Positions 34,276 to 43,908 of a stretch of DNA of 64,000 bases are shown here, one piece after another (position 1 is the stretch's first letter; each line of letters opens with the position of its first letter). The translations under genes and the position numbers were made by a program. The stretch spans positions 39,734-103,733 of the forward strand of contig NZ_JAAQPH010000020.1 of NCBI RefSeq assembly GCF_011683915.1, read 5' to 3'. Origin of the DNA: Pelagibius litoralis (GTDB lineage: Bacteria > Pseudomonadota > Alphaproteobacteria > Kiloniellales > Kiloniellaceae). The notes under the pieces are model-generated. The model ran no database searches. It saw only the letters and a program-made list of their open reading frames with translations, and was not told the DNA's origin.

Positions 34276-35181
34276 ATGACTCAGAAGAACTTCAGCGACA
34301 CCAAGCACTGGCTGCGCACGGCCCGGACGATTTCCGAGGCCCTGCCCTTCATGCGCCGCTATGCCGGCAAGACCTTCGTCGTCAAATACGGCGGCCATGC
34401 CATGGTGGACGAGGAACTGGCGGCAATCTTCGCCAGCGACATCGTGCTGATGAAACAGGTCGGCGTGAACCCCATCGTGGTCCATGGCGGTGGCCCGCAG
34501 ATCGGCCGCATGCTGGAGCGCCTGTCGGTGAAGAGCGAGTTCGTCGACGGCCTCAGGATCACCGACAGCAAGACCGTCGAAGTAGTGGAGATGGTCCTCT
34601 CCGGCACCATCAACAAGTCCATTGTCTCTGCGATCAACGCGGCGGGTGGCCGCGCCGTCGGCCTGTCGGGCAAGGACGGCCACCTGATCCAGGCGCAAAA
34701 GCTGCGGCGCACCACCAAGGACCCGGAATCGAATATCGAAAAGGTGCTCGACCTGGGCTTTGTCGGCGAACCCAGCCTGATCGACCCCAGTATCCTGACC
34801 TCGCTTCAGGACTCCGGCCTGATTCCGGTGATCGCCCCGATCGGCATCGGCCCCAACGGCGAGACCTACAACATCAACGCGGACACCGTGGCCGGGGCCA
34901 TCGCCTCGGCCGCCGGGGCGTCGCGCCTGCTGATGCTGACCGACGTGATCGGCGTGCTCGACAAGGCAGGTGAGCTTCTGCCTGACCTGAACATCAGCCA
35001 GGTCGAGGCCCTGCAGGCGGACGGCACCATCTCCGGCGGGATGATCCCCAAACTGGAGACCTGCGTGAAGGCAGTGGAGAACGGCGTCGAAGCATCGGTC
35101 ATTCTGGATGGCCGGCTGCCCCACTCGATGCTGCTGGAAATCTTCACCGGCGGCGGCATCGGCACCCTGATCCACCGCTAA
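34276..35181 (+). CDS. argB: Acetylglutamate kinase
   Basis: A 301-aa amino-acid kinase, the second step of arginine synthesis: ATP plus N-acetylglutamate to the 5-phosphate. Conserved parts are VVKYGGHAM near 35, [13 protein letters not shown] near 73, and the ATP and nucleotide-binding tail [20 protein letters not shown] and [18 protein letters not shown]. The N-terminal helix (about 25 residues before the kinase core) is the type present in hexameric, arginine-inhibited enzymes, so feedback control by arginine is likely. Forty-two bases separate it from ysxC. Confidence 0.97.
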   Translation: MTQKNFSDTKHWLRTARTISEALPFMRRYAGKTFVVKYGGHAMVDEELAAIFASDIVLMKQVGVNPIVVHGGGPQIGRMLERLSVKSEFVDGLRITDSKTVEVVEMVLSGTINKSIVSAINAAGGRAVGLSGKDGHLIQAQKLRRTTKDPESNIEKVLDLGFVGEPSLIDPSILTSLQDSGLIPVIAPIGIGPNGETYNINADTVAGAIASAAGASRLLMLTDVIGVLDKAGELLPDLNISQVEALQADGTISGGMIPKLETCVKAVENGVEASVILDGRLPHSMLLEIFTGGGIGTLIHR

Positions 35182-35241
35182 AGCAGATTCTGTTGCCGCC
35201 AACAGGGCCTTTCCGGAAAACACGATTCGTCTGAACCGGAC

Positions 35242-35255
35242 TTGAGCTTCATCAA
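35242..35255 (+). promoter_or_regulatory. Anaerobox upstream of ubiTUV
   Basis: TTGAGCTTCATCAA fits TTGA-N6-TCAA and is one base off TTGAT-N4-ATCAA. It sits 59 bases before the ubiT ATG used here. Genes ubiTUV act when oxygen is absent, so Fnr control is functionally coherent. Confidence 0.7.
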
Positions 35256-35313
35256 GGACCGCAGCCTTGAGCCCCGCGTAAGCTGACAGGGTCGACTGGC
35301 AAAGGTGAAGCTC

Positions 35314-35856
35314 ATGAACGCGTTCAAGGACGGCGAGCTGCCGAACCTGATAAAGACTCTTTTACGCCCGGCACCGAGGTTGCCCCTCGCTGTCTTGCTG
35401 ACCCGGGCGGTACGGCGCATCGCAAGCAGGCGCGGCGATCTGATCGAACGGCTCGGCCCGACCGCCCGGGTGCCGGTTGCGATCATGCCAAGCGACCTGC
35501 CGTTTTCGTTCCGCGTGAACCTGGACGGTGCAAGCGCACGCGTCGAAGTTGTGACAGTCGAGGAAGCGGAAACGGCGGCGGCCAGAATTCGGGCGCCCTT
35601 GCTGATCCTGCTTGGGCTCCTGGACGGGACCTATGACGGCGACGCCCTGTTCTTTTCCCGTGATCTCGTCATCGAAGGCGATACGGAACACGTCCTCGCG
35701 CTTCGCAACACCCTTGAACAGGCGGACCTCACCCCGGCGGAATTCGCCGGCCTCCACGGTCCTGCGGCGGATCTCGTCAACCGGGCCACGGCGGAGCTTC
35801 TGTCAGGCGCACGCCGGCTTGTGCATGCGCCGGCCCCGCAAAAACTGCCTTCCTAG
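35314..35856 (+). CDS. ubiT: Ubiquinone biosynthesis accessory factor UbiT (SCP2 domain)
   Basis: A 180-aa SCP2-like lipid-binding protein. The C-terminal SCP2 fold includes ARVEVVTVEEAETAAARIRA, LLILLGLLDGTYDGDALFFS and LVIEGDTEHVLALRNTLEQA. UbiT, with UbiU and UbiV, is required for making ubiquinone without oxygen; it is thought to bind the isoprenoid intermediates. It comes first in ubiT-ubiU-ubiV, 33 bases before ubiU, and behind an anaerobox. The start used is ATG 35314 (AGGTGAA upstream); GTG 35305 is an alternative. Confidence 0.9.
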   Translation: MNAFKDGELPNLIKTLLRPAPRLPLAVLLTRAVRRIASRRGDLIERLGPTARVPVAIMPSDLPFSFRVNLDGASARVEVVTVEEAETAAARIRAPLLILLGLLDGTYDGDALFFSRDLVIEGDTEHVLALRNTLEQADLTPAEFAGLHGPAADLVNRATAELLSGARRLVHAPAPQKLPS

Positions 35857-35888
35857 CCCCCAACCTGGTGCCGCCAACCGATACTGCG

Positions 35889-36905
35889 ATGGAATCCATG
35901 CCTGTCAGAAGAAAGCGCCTCGAGCTCGTTTGCCCTGCGGGAACGCCCGCCGCCCTGCGCACCGCGGTCGATGCGGGGGCCGACACGGTTTACTGCGGCC
36001 TCAACAACGAAACCAACGCCCGAAATTTTCCGGGCCTGAATTTCTCCGAAGACGAGTTGGCAACGGCCGTGCGCCATGCTCACGGCAAGGGGGCGAAGGT
36101 GCTGCTCGCCGTCAACACCTTCGCCCGTGCCGGCGCCATCGCGGTCTGGACGCGGGCGGTCGATGCGGCGCAGGCCTGCGGCGCCGATGCCGTCATCGCC
36201 GCCGACCTGGCGGTTCTCGACTATGCGGCCAACCGCTATCCGGATCTGCGCCTGCATCTTTCGGTACAGGCGGCGGCCAATACGCCCGAGGCGATCGGCT
36301 ACTATCAGAAAACCTTTGGGGTCCGCCGGGTGGTGCTGCCGCGCGTCCTGTCGGTCGAGGAGATCGCCAGGCTCAATCAGGCGGTGGAGGTTGAAACGGA
36401 GGCCTTCGTCTTTGGCGGCCTCTGCGTGATGACCGAGGGACGCTGCGCCCTGTCTTCCTATGCAACGGGAAAATCGCCGAACCTGACCGGCGTGTGCTCG
36501 CCACCCGATCACGTCGTCTACGAAAAGACTTCGGAAAACAGGCTGCTTGCGCGGCTCGGCGGCTTCACCATCGATCGTTTCGATGAAGGAGAAGCAGCCG
36601 GTTATCCAACACTTTGCAAAGGTCAATTCTGCGCCAATGGAAAGGCCGGTTATCTGTTCGAGGATCCGGTCAGCCTCAACGCCGCAGCCCTTCTGCCCCG
36701 GTTGCAGGAAGCCGGGGTCACCGCCGTGAAGATCGAAGGGCGGCAGCGGGGCAAAGCCTACATCGGCAGCGTGGTCAGGGCCTTTCGCAGGGCGATCGAG
36801 GACCTGGCCGGCGATGGGAAGGCGAACAACCTGGCCGACGAACTGACCGCACTGACCGAAGGCGGCCGGCAAACCACCGGCGCCTATCGTAAAACCTGGC
36901 GTTAG
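35889..36905 (+). CDS. ubiU: O2-independent ubiquinone hydroxylation protein UbiU (U32 peptidase fold)
   Basis: A 338-aa U32-peptidase-like protein. It contains the four conserved cysteines that hold a [4Fe-4S] cluster in E. coli UbiU: GGLCVMTEGRC, LTGVC, and YPTLC. The N-terminal strand LELVCPAGTPAALRTAVDAG and SVQAAANTPEA are family-typical. UbiU and UbiV form a complex that hydroxylates the ring using prephenate as oxygen donor in anaerobic quinone synthesis. The start is ambiguous among GTG 35868, ATG 35889 and ATG 35898; the homologous region begins near the last. Confidence 0.93.
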   Translation: MESMPVRRKRLELVCPAGTPAALRTAVDAGADTVYCGLNNETNARNFPGLNFSEDELATAVRHAHGKGAKVLLAVNTFARAGAIAVWTRAVDAAQACGADAVIAADLAVLDYAANRYPDLRLHLSVQAAANTPEAIGYYQKTFGVRRVVLPRVLSVEEIARLNQAVEVETEAFVFGGLCVMTEGRCALSSYATGKSPNLTGVCSPPDHVVYEKTSENRLLARLGGFTIDRFDEGEAAGYPTLCKGQFCANGKAGYLFEDPVSLNAAALLPRLQEAGVTAVKIEGRQRGKAYIGSVVRAFRRAIEDLAGDGKANNLADELTALTEGGRQTTGAYRKTWR

Positions 36906-36931
36906 AGACCCAGCGTTAGAGGAAATTACCG

Positions 36932-37828
36932 ATGGCCGCGATCGAACTGGCGCTTGGACCCTGTTTTTTCAATTGGTCCGCTGAGAGCTTCACCGACTTC
37001 TATGCGCGCATTGCCGACGAAGCAGCCGTTGAGCGCGTCTATCTTGGCGAAGTGGTCTGCGGCAAGCGCATGGCGTTTTTCAACAAGGTCTGGCCTGAGG
37101 CCATAGAGCGGCTCACCAAAGCCGGCAAGACTGTGGTCCTGTCGACCCTGGCCCTGCCTGCGAAGGGGCCGGAAAGGCGCGTCGTCGGGGAACTTGCCGA
37201 ACAAGGCGCGCTGATTGAGATCAACGATCTGTCTGCATTGCTCGCGCGCGCCGGCCGGCCTTTCGTGGCCGGACCCTTCCTGAACATCTACAACGAGTCG
37301 AGCCTTGCGCATCTCGCGGCGCGCGGTGCAATGGACTGGTGCCCACCCGTCGAACTGCCGCTCTCCTCGATCGAGACAGCCGCGGCCGCCAATTCCGGCG
37401 TAACGGTCGAACTGTTCGCCTTCGGGCGCTTGCCTCTCGCGGTTTCGGGCCGTTGCTACCATGCGCGCGCGCATGGCCTCAGCAAGGACTCCTGCCAGTT
37501 CGTCTGCGATCAGGATCCCGATGGCATGGAAGTGGAAACGCTGGAGGGAGACCGCTTCCTGGCCGTCAACGGCATCCAGACCCTGTCGAGCGGCTGCCAG
37601 TTGGTGACCTTGGCTGCCGCCGACCTTTCGCAATCGGGAATCGGGCGGCTGCGCCTCTCTCCCCACACCCTCGATATGGTCGAGGTCGCCGGTCACTATC
37701 GCGCTATGCTGGACGGTGTGCATTCCGCTGAGGAAACCACGGCCCGCCTGCGCGAGATGCCGCTTCCGGGCACGGCCTGCAACGGCTATCTGGCAGGGGA
37801 AGCAGGGTGGCGGGAAGTAGCGCTCTGA
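36932..37828 (+). CDS. ubiV: O2-independent ubiquinone hydroxylation protein UbiV (U32 peptidase fold)
   Basis: A 298-aa U32-peptidase-like protein. Cysteines at VVCGKR near residue 43 and in GRCYHARAHGLSKDSCQFVC (near 177-194) reproduce the C-x12-C-x3-C pattern that binds the [4Fe-4S] cluster in UbiV. The start motif ALGPCFFNW replaces the usual LGPxLYYW. UbiV works in a heterodimer with UbiU and the genes are separated by 26 bases. AGAGGAAAT before the ATG is a fair ribosome site. Confidence 0.93.
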   Translation: MAAIELALGPCFFNWSAESFTDFYARIADEAAVERVYLGEVVCGKRMAFFNKVWPEAIERLTKAGKTVVLSTLALPAKGPERRVVGELAEQGALIEINDLSALLARAGRPFVAGPFLNIYNESSLAHLAARGAMDWCPPVELPLSSIETAAAANSGVTVELFAFGRLPLAVSGRCYHARAHGLSKDSCQFVCDQDPDGMEVETLEGDRFLAVNGIQTLSSGCQLVTLAAADLSQSGIGRLRLSPHTLDMVEVAGHYRAMLDGVHSAEETTARLREMPLPGTACNGYLAGEAGWREVAL

Positions 37829-37843
37829 CCTGCCCAGGCAACG

Positions 37844-39100
37844 TCAGTCGGTGAGGCTGGCGAAGAAGTCCAACTGCCATTCCATTTCTTCGGGTGACAG
37901 CGGATAATCGGTGCCGTCGCGGGCCCGCAGGGCCTTGTTCGGCGAAATTCCGCCCATGTTGGTCTGCAGTTGCAGGGCCAGGCGCATGCCCAGTTCGCCC
38001 CGCCAGGCCAGGGCGACAATGCCTTTGGCCGAATGTCCGTTCAGCACCCGGTCGATGTAATCGACGCCGACCTTTGCGCGCAGCGCCAAGCCGTGACGGA
38101 CGAAATCGCGCTTGCCGGCCAAAATCGCATCGCCGAGCACTTCATTGGTCAGGCCGTCGGCCTTGAACAGCCGGGCAACCTCCTCTTCGGCGGAAAGCGA
38201 CGGTTCTTCTTCGTCCCCGGCGCCTTCGGCGACCCGGCGCTGAACCTCCTGAGCCACCGCTTCGGCGGTTTCCTTGTCGATGTCCTTGCGCTTCTTCAAC
38301 TTCTCAAGCAGGGAGTCCGCAACCAGCGACGCGAGCTTACGCACCGCCCGGGCCGGCAGGGTCGGCCGCTCCACCAGCGGCGGCTGCCAGGCGGTCTCGG
38401 CCACGGAACCGTCGATCAGGGAGTCCAGGGTCTCTTCGCGGATTTGCGCCGAAGGGTTTGCCAGCAGCTCTGTGATGGCCTTGCGGTCCTCGCGCGCCAC
38501 GATGGCGTCGGAAACCACCTCGCCAATGCTGTCGCGACGCGAAATCGCGCAGAGCCGTGCGCCCAGGCCGCAACCGGCAATGATATCGAGCAGATCCTCA
38601 TCGCTGAGCAGTGGCGAGAATTCAAGCACCGGACAGGCCACGACATCTTCAGCGTCGCGTGCCAGGCTTTGGATGATCCCCGGCGGCGCATCGGCCACCG
38701 ACTTCAGGGTTTCCGCCAGAATCTGACGGACCCGGGTCGCCTGGTCCTTGGCCAGAACCTCCAGCGTTTCCACCACGAAGCGCTGGGCTTTCTCCTGCGT
38801 GCCCTTGTCTTCCTGCTTGGTCAGTTCGGCGACCTTGGCGGCCAGTTCGGTGCGCACCTTCTCGTCCTTGTCGCGCGCAAGCACCAGGTCGGCCTGGCGC
38901 GGCGTCCGCTCGTTGGCGGCAATGCGCCGGCGCACTTCGGAGGACGGATCCTGGGAGAGGTAATAGAGCAGTTCGGGACGCAGGTCGTCGCGCGAGGCAA
39001 GATCGGCGCGGTCCCGGTCGGAGCCGGTCTCAGCCATCTCTTTGCTTTCAACATAGGAAAGCGGCGCGGGTGCCTTTTTTCGCAGGAGACCGAAAACCAT
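37844..39100 (-). CDS. DUF2336 domain protein
   Basis: A 418-aa, mostly helical protein of the alphaproteobacterial DUF2336 family. It shows HEAT-like repeats, for example LRPELLYYLSQDPSSEVRRR and IAANERTPRQADLVLARDKD, and ends with FVRHGLALRAKVGVDYIDRV and a short hydrophobic helix. The fold suggests a scaffold or sensor partner; no function is established. Its ATG overlaps the diguanylate cyclase stop by one base (TAATG), so the two are probably translated together and may act in one c-di-GMP-linked pathway. Confidence 0.85.
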   Translation of the reverse strand: MVFGLLRKKAPAPLSYVESKEMAETGSDRDRADLASRDDLRPELLYYLSQDPSSEVRRRIAANERTPRQADLVLARDKDEKVRTELAAKVAELTKQEDKGTQEKAQRFVVETLEVLAKDQATRVRQILAETLKSVADAPPGIIQSLARDAEDVVACPVLEFSPLLSDEDLLDIIAGCGLGARLCAISRRDSIGEVVSDAIVAREDRKAITELLANPSAQIREETLDSLIDGSVAETAWQPPLVERPTLPARAVRKLASLVADSLLEKLKKRKDIDKETAEAVAQEVQRRVAEGAGDEEEPSLSAEEEVARLFKADGLTNEVLGDAILAGKRDFVRHGLALRAKVGVDYIDRVLNGHSAKGIVALAWRGELGMRLALQLQTNMGGISPNKALRARDGTDYPLSPEEMEWQLDFFASLTD

Positions 39101-40839
39101 TACGGCGCTGCCTTGCGGCGATCGAAGGCCGGCGCGAAGTTGAGACTGTTTTTGCCCGCCCGCTTGGCGCCGTACATTGCCTCGTCGGCGCGCAGCATCA
39201 GCGAGTCCAGGCTTTCGCCCTTTTGCGGTTCGTAAAGAGCGATGCCCAGTGAGAGACCGAGCGGATGCTCGGCACTGCCGGAGTAAACGCGCAGCCGCTC
39301 CGACAACTCCAGCAGCAGATTGGCTTTCCGTTCTGCGGCAGCCTGGTCCATGTCGGCGAGGAACAGGGCGAACTCATCGCCGCCAAGACGCGCCGCCAGA
39401 TCGCCGGCTCGGGTCTGCTCGCGCAGCAGCGCGGCGACATCCAGCAGGGCCTCGTCGCCCGCCTGATGGCCGCGGGTGTCATTCACCTGTTTGAAGTTGT
39501 CCAGGTCGACATAGAAAAGGGCGCCGCCGCCGCCATCAGCCGCGAAACGTTTCTCCAGCAGTGCGGTGAAGCTGCGGCGATTGTTCAGTCCGGTCAGCGG
39601 ATCGGTCGTGGAGAGAACCTCCATCTCCGTCTGCCGCGCCAGCTGCTTGATCGCCAGGCCGACCTGGCCGGAGATGTTGTTCAGCAGGCTGCGGTCTTCG
39701 GCCGACCAGTCGGGGCAACCGGCAGCCCGCCAGACGCAGAGCATGCCGTTTGCCTCTTCGCGGAAACTGGTCGCCCGCACCAGCACCGCACCGCTGTTTC
39801 TCTGTAGCTCTGCATCGGGCTTTTCCGGAGACAGCAGCTCGGCGAGGGCGGCAAGGTCGTCGGCGTCCGCCGCTCGGCCCGACTGCGCCAGCACCTGACC
39901 AAGTTTATCCCCGACGAAGCCGTGGATCGAAACACCGGTGAGCGCCAGGGCCGGCATCAAGGCCTCCGCCGTCGCCCCCAGCATGCGTGTCGGCTCCAGT
40001 TCACGGCGCACCATGTTCACGATGTAGGAGAACAGCCGCTCACGGTTCTGCGCTTCGGCCAGATCCGCCTCTTGGCCGCGCAGCTGGGTAATGTCGCGAC
40101 AGACACCACGCGCGCCGATCCAGGCACCCCTCTCGGAGGTCAGCGGCAGGACGGTCGACAGCAGGCAGAGGTTTTCACCATCGGCACTGCGTACCCACAT
40201 TTCCGCCGCGTCGATGGTTTCCCTTGCGCTGAACGGGCTTCGGTCGCCGGCACCGTCATCGAGCAGAAGGTCGGCTGCGAGGGCGCCGACCAGTTCGGTC
40301 GCCTGATAGCCCAGGGCACCGCGCGGCGAGACAAAAACGAAACGCCCCTCGCCGTCGGTTTCCCAGGCAAAGTCGTTGGAGATTTCAACCAGGTCCTTGT
40401 AGCGCTGACGCGACTCGACCAGGGCGGAACGCAGGCTGCGTTCCAGGGTGACGTCGCGGCCGAGCAACAGGGCCGCGGCGCCTTCGCTCCAGGGCAGCAC
40501 AGTCACGTCGAAAGCCCGCTCCACCGACCGGTCCGCATCCTCTGCGGTGACCACCAGGGGATTCACCTGGGCCGCCGTGCCCAGTATGGCCGAGCGGACG
40601 GCCTCGCGAAGCTCCTCGTGGCCTGCCGACTTCAACAGCGCCGCGATGGGCTCGGCCTGTTCATTGGCGTGCAGCACGATGCCGTTGTGGCCGGCCAGAA
40701 GGACCGCGCCAGGGTACTGCTCCAGGGCGCCACCGCCAGACAGCAGCGAATGCGGGGCCGCCTCGTCGAGGACCCCCTCATTGTCGCTGTTCTGCTCGGT
40801 TTCGCTTGCCGGGCCGCTCGTTGCGGGCGACCTTGCCAT
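39100..40839 (-). CDS. PAS-GAF diguanylate cyclase
   Basis: A 579-aa signalling enzyme forming c-di-GMP from two GTP. N-terminal PAS-like regions (about 50-270, with EISNDFAWETDGEGRFVFVS as the clearest) are followed by a GAF-like domain (about 285-410) and a GGDEF domain whose active-site loop is RLGGDEFALF near residue 483. An inhibitory RxxD site (RAGD) lies five residues before it, so product feedback is expected. No membrane segment or EAL domain is seen. The ATG 40839 was chosen because it follows AGGAGGG by seven bases; an upstream ATG at 40881 lacks a ribosome site. Coupled to the DUF2336 gene. Confidence 0.92.
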   Translation of the reverse strand: MARSPATSGPASETEQNSDNEGVLDEAAPHSLLSGGGALEQYPGAVLLAGHNGIVLHANEQAEPIAALLKSAGHEELREAVRSAILGTAAQVNPLVVTAEDADRSVERAFDVTVLPWSEGAAALLLGRDVTLERSLRSALVESRQRYKDLVEISNDFAWETDGEGRFVFVSPRGALGYQATELVGALAADLLLDDGAGDRSPFSARETIDAAEMWVRSADGENLCLLSTVLPLTSERGAWIGARGVCRDITQLRGQEADLAEAQNRERLFSYIVNMVRRELEPTRMLGATAEALMPALALTGVSIHGFVGDKLGQVLAQSGRAADADDLAALAELLSPEKPDAELQRNSGAVLVRATSFREEANGMLCVWRAAGCPDWSAEDRSLLNNISGQVGLAIKQLARQTEMEVLSTTDPLTGLNNRRSFTALLEKRFAADGGGGALFYVDLDNFKQVNDTRGHQAGDEALLDVAALLREQTRAGDLAARLGGDEFALFLADMDQAAAERKANLLLELSERLRVYSGSAEHPLGLSLGIALYEPQKGESLDSLMLRADEAMYGAKRAGKNSLNFAPAFDRRKAAP

Positions 40840-41089
40840 GGCGCGCCCTCCTGGGATTTTTGGTAATTTCACAGGGTCCAAAATGCGCTTGCGCCGTTAA
40901 AATGCGCTTAAATGAGGGAGGCTTCGACCGTGTCATTTTACGGCCATCGGCGGGCCTTTAACCCCCTACTAACCAAGCCCGGCAAGCAGGGCCGGGCGAT
41001 CCGCAGTATTTGACAGGGCGGCAAGCCTCGCGCATCTTCCGCAGCGCGCAATTATACCACTTCCAGCCCGAAACAAGCTGCAGGACTCC

Positions 41090-41935
41090 ATGCAAACTGA
41101 CGATTTGAAAGGCATCATCGAAGATGCCTGGGAAGCCCGTGACACCGTCAATACCGGCACTGCCGGCGAGATCCGCGATGCTGTGAAAGAGGCGCTCGAC
41201 GGCCTCGACTCAGGAACCTACCGGGTCGCCGAAAAGACCGCCGAGGGCTGGCAGGTCAACCAGTGGCTGAAAAAAGCCGTCCTGCTTTCCTTCCGGCTGA
41301 ACGACATGGCGATGATCCCCGGCGGCGCCGGTCAGTCGACCCACTGGTGGGACAAGGTGCCCTCGAAGTTCGAAGGCTGGGGCGAGAACCGCTTTCGCGA
41401 TGCCGGATTCCGCGCTGTGCCAAACTGCACCGTGCGCCACTCGGCCTATATTGCGCCCGGCGTCGTATTGATGCCGAGCTTCGTGAACCTCGGCGCCTAT
41501 GTCGACAGCGGGACTATGGTCGATACCTGGGCGACCGTCGGGTCCTGCGCCCAGATCGGCAAGAACGTGCATCTCTCCGGCGGTGCCGGGATCGGCGGTG
41601 TGCTGGAGCCGCTGCAGGCCGGACCGGTGATCATCGAAGACGACTGCTTCATCGGCGCCCGCTCCGAGGTGGTCGAGGGCGTGGTGGTCGAACAGGGCGC
41701 GGTGCTGTCCATGGGCGTCTACATCGGCGCCTCGACCAAGATCGTCGACCGCAACAGCGGCGAGGTCTATATGGGCCGGGTGCCGGCCTATTCCGTGGTC
41801 GTGCCGGGCAGCCTGCCGGGTAAGCCGCTGCCCGACGGCAGCCCGGGACCCAGCCTCTATTGCGCAGTGATCATCAAGCAGGTCGACGAGCGCACCCGCG
41901 CCAAGACCTCGATCAACGATCTGCTGCGCGACTGA
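41090..41935 (+). CDS. dapD: Tetrahydrodipicolinate N-succinyltransferase
   Basis: A 281-aa hexapeptide-repeat transferase. It adds succinate from succinyl-CoA to tetrahydrodipicolinate in the succinylase branch of lysine and diaminopimelate synthesis. Conserved parts are [31 protein letters not shown] and [17 protein letters not shown], which form the left-handed beta helix. The length equals that of E. coli DapD (274 aa) plus a few residues. Nine bases separate it from dapE. Confidence 0.97.
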   Translation: MQTDDLKGIIEDAWEARDTVNTGTAGEIRDAVKEALDGLDSGTYRVAEKTAEGWQVNQWLKKAVLLSFRLNDMAMIPGGAGQSTHWWDKVPSKFEGWGENRFRDAGFRAVPNCTVRHSAYIAPGVVLMPSFVNLGAYVDSGTMVDTWATVGSCAQIGKNVHLSGGAGIGGVLEPLQAGPVIIEDDCFIGARSEVVEGVVVEQGAVLSMGVYIGASTKIVDRNSGEVYMGRVPAYSVVVPGSLPGKPLPDGSPGPSLYCAVIIKQVDERTRAKTSINDLLRD

Positions 41936-41944
41936 CCGCTGCAG

Positions 41945-43114
41945 ATGAAGGTGACAAAGCTCGATACGCTGGAACTGGCCCAGGCGCTGATCCGCTGCCC
42001 CAGCGTGACACCGCTGGAGGCGGGCAGCCTGGACCTTCTGCAGGGGGTCCTGAGCGACCTCGGCTTTGTCTGCCACCGTCTGCCCTTTGCCGAGGACAAC
42101 AGCCCGAGGGTCGATAACCTCTATGCCCGGCTGGGGACCGGCGGCCCCAATCTCTGCTTTGCCGGACACACCGACGTGGTGCCGGTGGGCGACCCGGCGG
42201 ACTGGAGCGTCGATCCTTTTGCGGCGGAAGTTCGCGACGGCCGGCTCTACGGCCGCGGCGCCGTGGACATGAAAGGATCGATCGCCGCCTTCGTGGCAGC
42301 GGTCAGCAGCTTCCTCGCCGAGGGTGGTAAGCCAAGAGGATCGCTCTCTCTGCTGATCACCGGCGACGAGGAGGGCGTGGCGGTCAACGGCACCCGCAAG
42401 GTGCTGGGCTGGATGCGCGAAAACGGCGAAACCCTGGACGCCTGCCTGGTAGGCGAGCCGACCAGCAACGACCGCCTGGGCGATATGGTGAAAATCGGCC
42501 GGCGGGGCAGCCTGAATGCCCGGCTGACCGTCACCGGGACCCAGGGTCACACCGCCTACCCGCAACTGGCCGACAATCCCATGCACCACATGGCACGGAT
42601 GCTGGAGACCCTGGTTGCCGATGCCCTGGACGACGGTAATGCGCATTTTCCGCCGTCGAGCCTGCAGATCACCTCGGTCGATGTCGGCAACGAGACGACC
42701 AACGTGATCCCGGCCAAGGCCGAGGCGCGCTTCAACGTGCGCTTCAACGATCTGCACAGCAGCGCCTCGGTGGAGGCTTGGCTGCGCCAGCGTCTCGACG
42801 CTGCCATCGACAGGGCCCGCGGCGCTTCCTACGACATGGCGATCCGCGTTTCCGGCGAATCCTTCCTCTGCCCGCCCGGGCCCTGGAGCGATCTGGTTTC
42901 CGCCGCGGTCACTGACGTGACCGGCCAGGCGCCGGAGCTGGGCACCAGCGGCGGCACCTCGGACGCGCGCTTCATCAAGGATCACTGCGCCATTGCCGAA
43001 CTGGGACTGTTGAACGACACCGCCCACAAGGTGGATGAGCATGTCAGCCTGGAAGACCTGACCGCCCTGACCGCGATCTATCGCGCAATGCTGGACCGCC
43101 ACGCCGCAGCATAG
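41945..43114 (+). CDS. dapE: Succinyl-diaminopimelate desuccinylase
   Basis: A 389-aa M20-family zinc hydrolase, which removes succinate to yield LL-diaminopimelate. Metal ligands lie in [21 protein letters not shown] and TGDEEG, and the C-terminal catalytic patch in [12 protein letters not shown]. The dimerisation domain sits at about 180-290. It completes the dapD-dapE pair and converges with truA, only four bases separating the two stop codons. Confidence 0.96.
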   Translation: MKVTKLDTLELAQALIRCPSVTPLEAGSLDLLQGVLSDLGFVCHRLPFAEDNSPRVDNLYARLGTGGPNLCFAGHTDVVPVGDPADWSVDPFAAEVRDGRLYGRGAVDMKGSIAAFVAAVSSFLAEGGKPRGSLSLLITGDEEGVAVNGTRKVLGWMRENGETLDACLVGEPTSNDRLGDMVKIGRRGSLNARLTVTGTQGHTAYPQLADNPMHHMARMLETLVADALDDGNAHFPPSSLQITSVDVGNETTNVIPAKAEARFNVRFNDLHSSASVEAWLRQRLDAAIDRARGASYDMAIRVSGESFLCPPGPWSDLVSAAVTDVTGQAPELGTSGGTSDARFIKDHCAIAELGLLNDTAHKVDEHVSLEDLTALTAIYRAMLDRHAAA

Positions 43115-43118
43115 CGGC

Positions 43119-43901
43119 TCAGCTCTCAGTCTCCACAAAAGCTTCCTCGGGATAACCGACTTCGGTCAGGTAGAGCCCGGCGGCCGGCGCGGTCGGGCCG
43201 GCGGCGGCACGGTCGCGGGCCTCCAGGGCCTTGCGCAGATCCCGCGCTGTCCATTTACCCTCCCCCACCAGTTTCAGGCTGCCGGCAAAATTGCGGATCT
43301 GGTGATACAGGAAGGAACGGGCCCGGGCGCGGATCTCAATGACGCTGCCGGAGGGTCCCCGATCGACCTGGGTGACAGTGAGGCGGTCCAGGGTCTTCAC
43401 CGGCGACTTGGCCTGGCACTCGCTGGCGCGGAACGAGGTGAAGTCGTGCTGCCCGACCAGACCCTGCGCCGCTTCGTGCATGGCAGCGGCGTCCAGCGGC
43501 TGCGGCACGAACCAGGCGTGACCGTGCTCCAGCGCCAGGGGTGCCCGCCGGTTGACGATACGATAGAGGTAGGCGCGGCGGATGGCGGAAAAGCGGGCGT
43601 GGAAGCTGTTCGGCACCTGCCGCGCCGCAACCACCGCCACGGCGGCCGGCTTGAGATGAAAGTTCACCGCCGCCATCACGGTGTCCGCCGAGGTTTCCTT
43701 CGCCAGATCCAGATGCGCCGACTGGGCGAGGGCATGAACCCCGGCATCGGTGCGTCCGGCCCCTTCGACCAGCACGGCCTCCCCACAGAATCCGGCCACC
43801 GCCTGCTCCAGCGCCGCCTGAACCGAGGGGCCGTTGGCCTGGCGCTGCCAGCCGACAAAGTCGCTGCCGTCGTATTCCACGATGATCTGAAAGCGGTTCA
43901 T
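43119..43901 (-). CDS. truA: tRNA pseudouridine synthase A
   Basis: A 260-aa enzyme that isomerises uridines 38-40 of the anticodon arm. The catalytic Asp is in [12 protein letters not shown], near residue 54, and the N-terminus [20 protein letters not shown] is diagnostic. Last in the def-fmt-truA operon, seven bases after the fmt stop. The ATG 43901 was chosen; the longer frame overlaps fmt. Confidence 0.96.
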   Translation of the reverse strand: MNRFQIIVEYDGSDFVGWQRQANGPSVQAALEQAVAGFCGEAVLVEGAGRTDAGVHALAQSAHLDLAKETSADTVMAAVNFHLKPAAVAVVAARQVPNSFHARFSAIRRAYLYRIVNRRAPLALEHGHAWFVPQPLDAAAMHEAAQGLVGQHDFTSFRASECQAKSPVKTLDRLTVTQVDRGPSGSVIEIRARARSFLYHQIRNFAGSLKLVGEGKWTARDLRKALEARDRAAAGPTAPAAGLYLTEVGYPEEAFVETES

Positions 43902-43908
43902 GGCCCGA

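Noticed and set aside
32136..35223. Minus-strand frames of 555 and 585 aa opposite yidC, ysxC and argB
   Set aside because: Antisense shadows with no recognisable motifs.
41210..43138. 642-aa minus-strand frame opposite dapD and dapE
   Set aside because: His/Gln/Gly-rich antisense sequence; both opposing genes are unmistakable.
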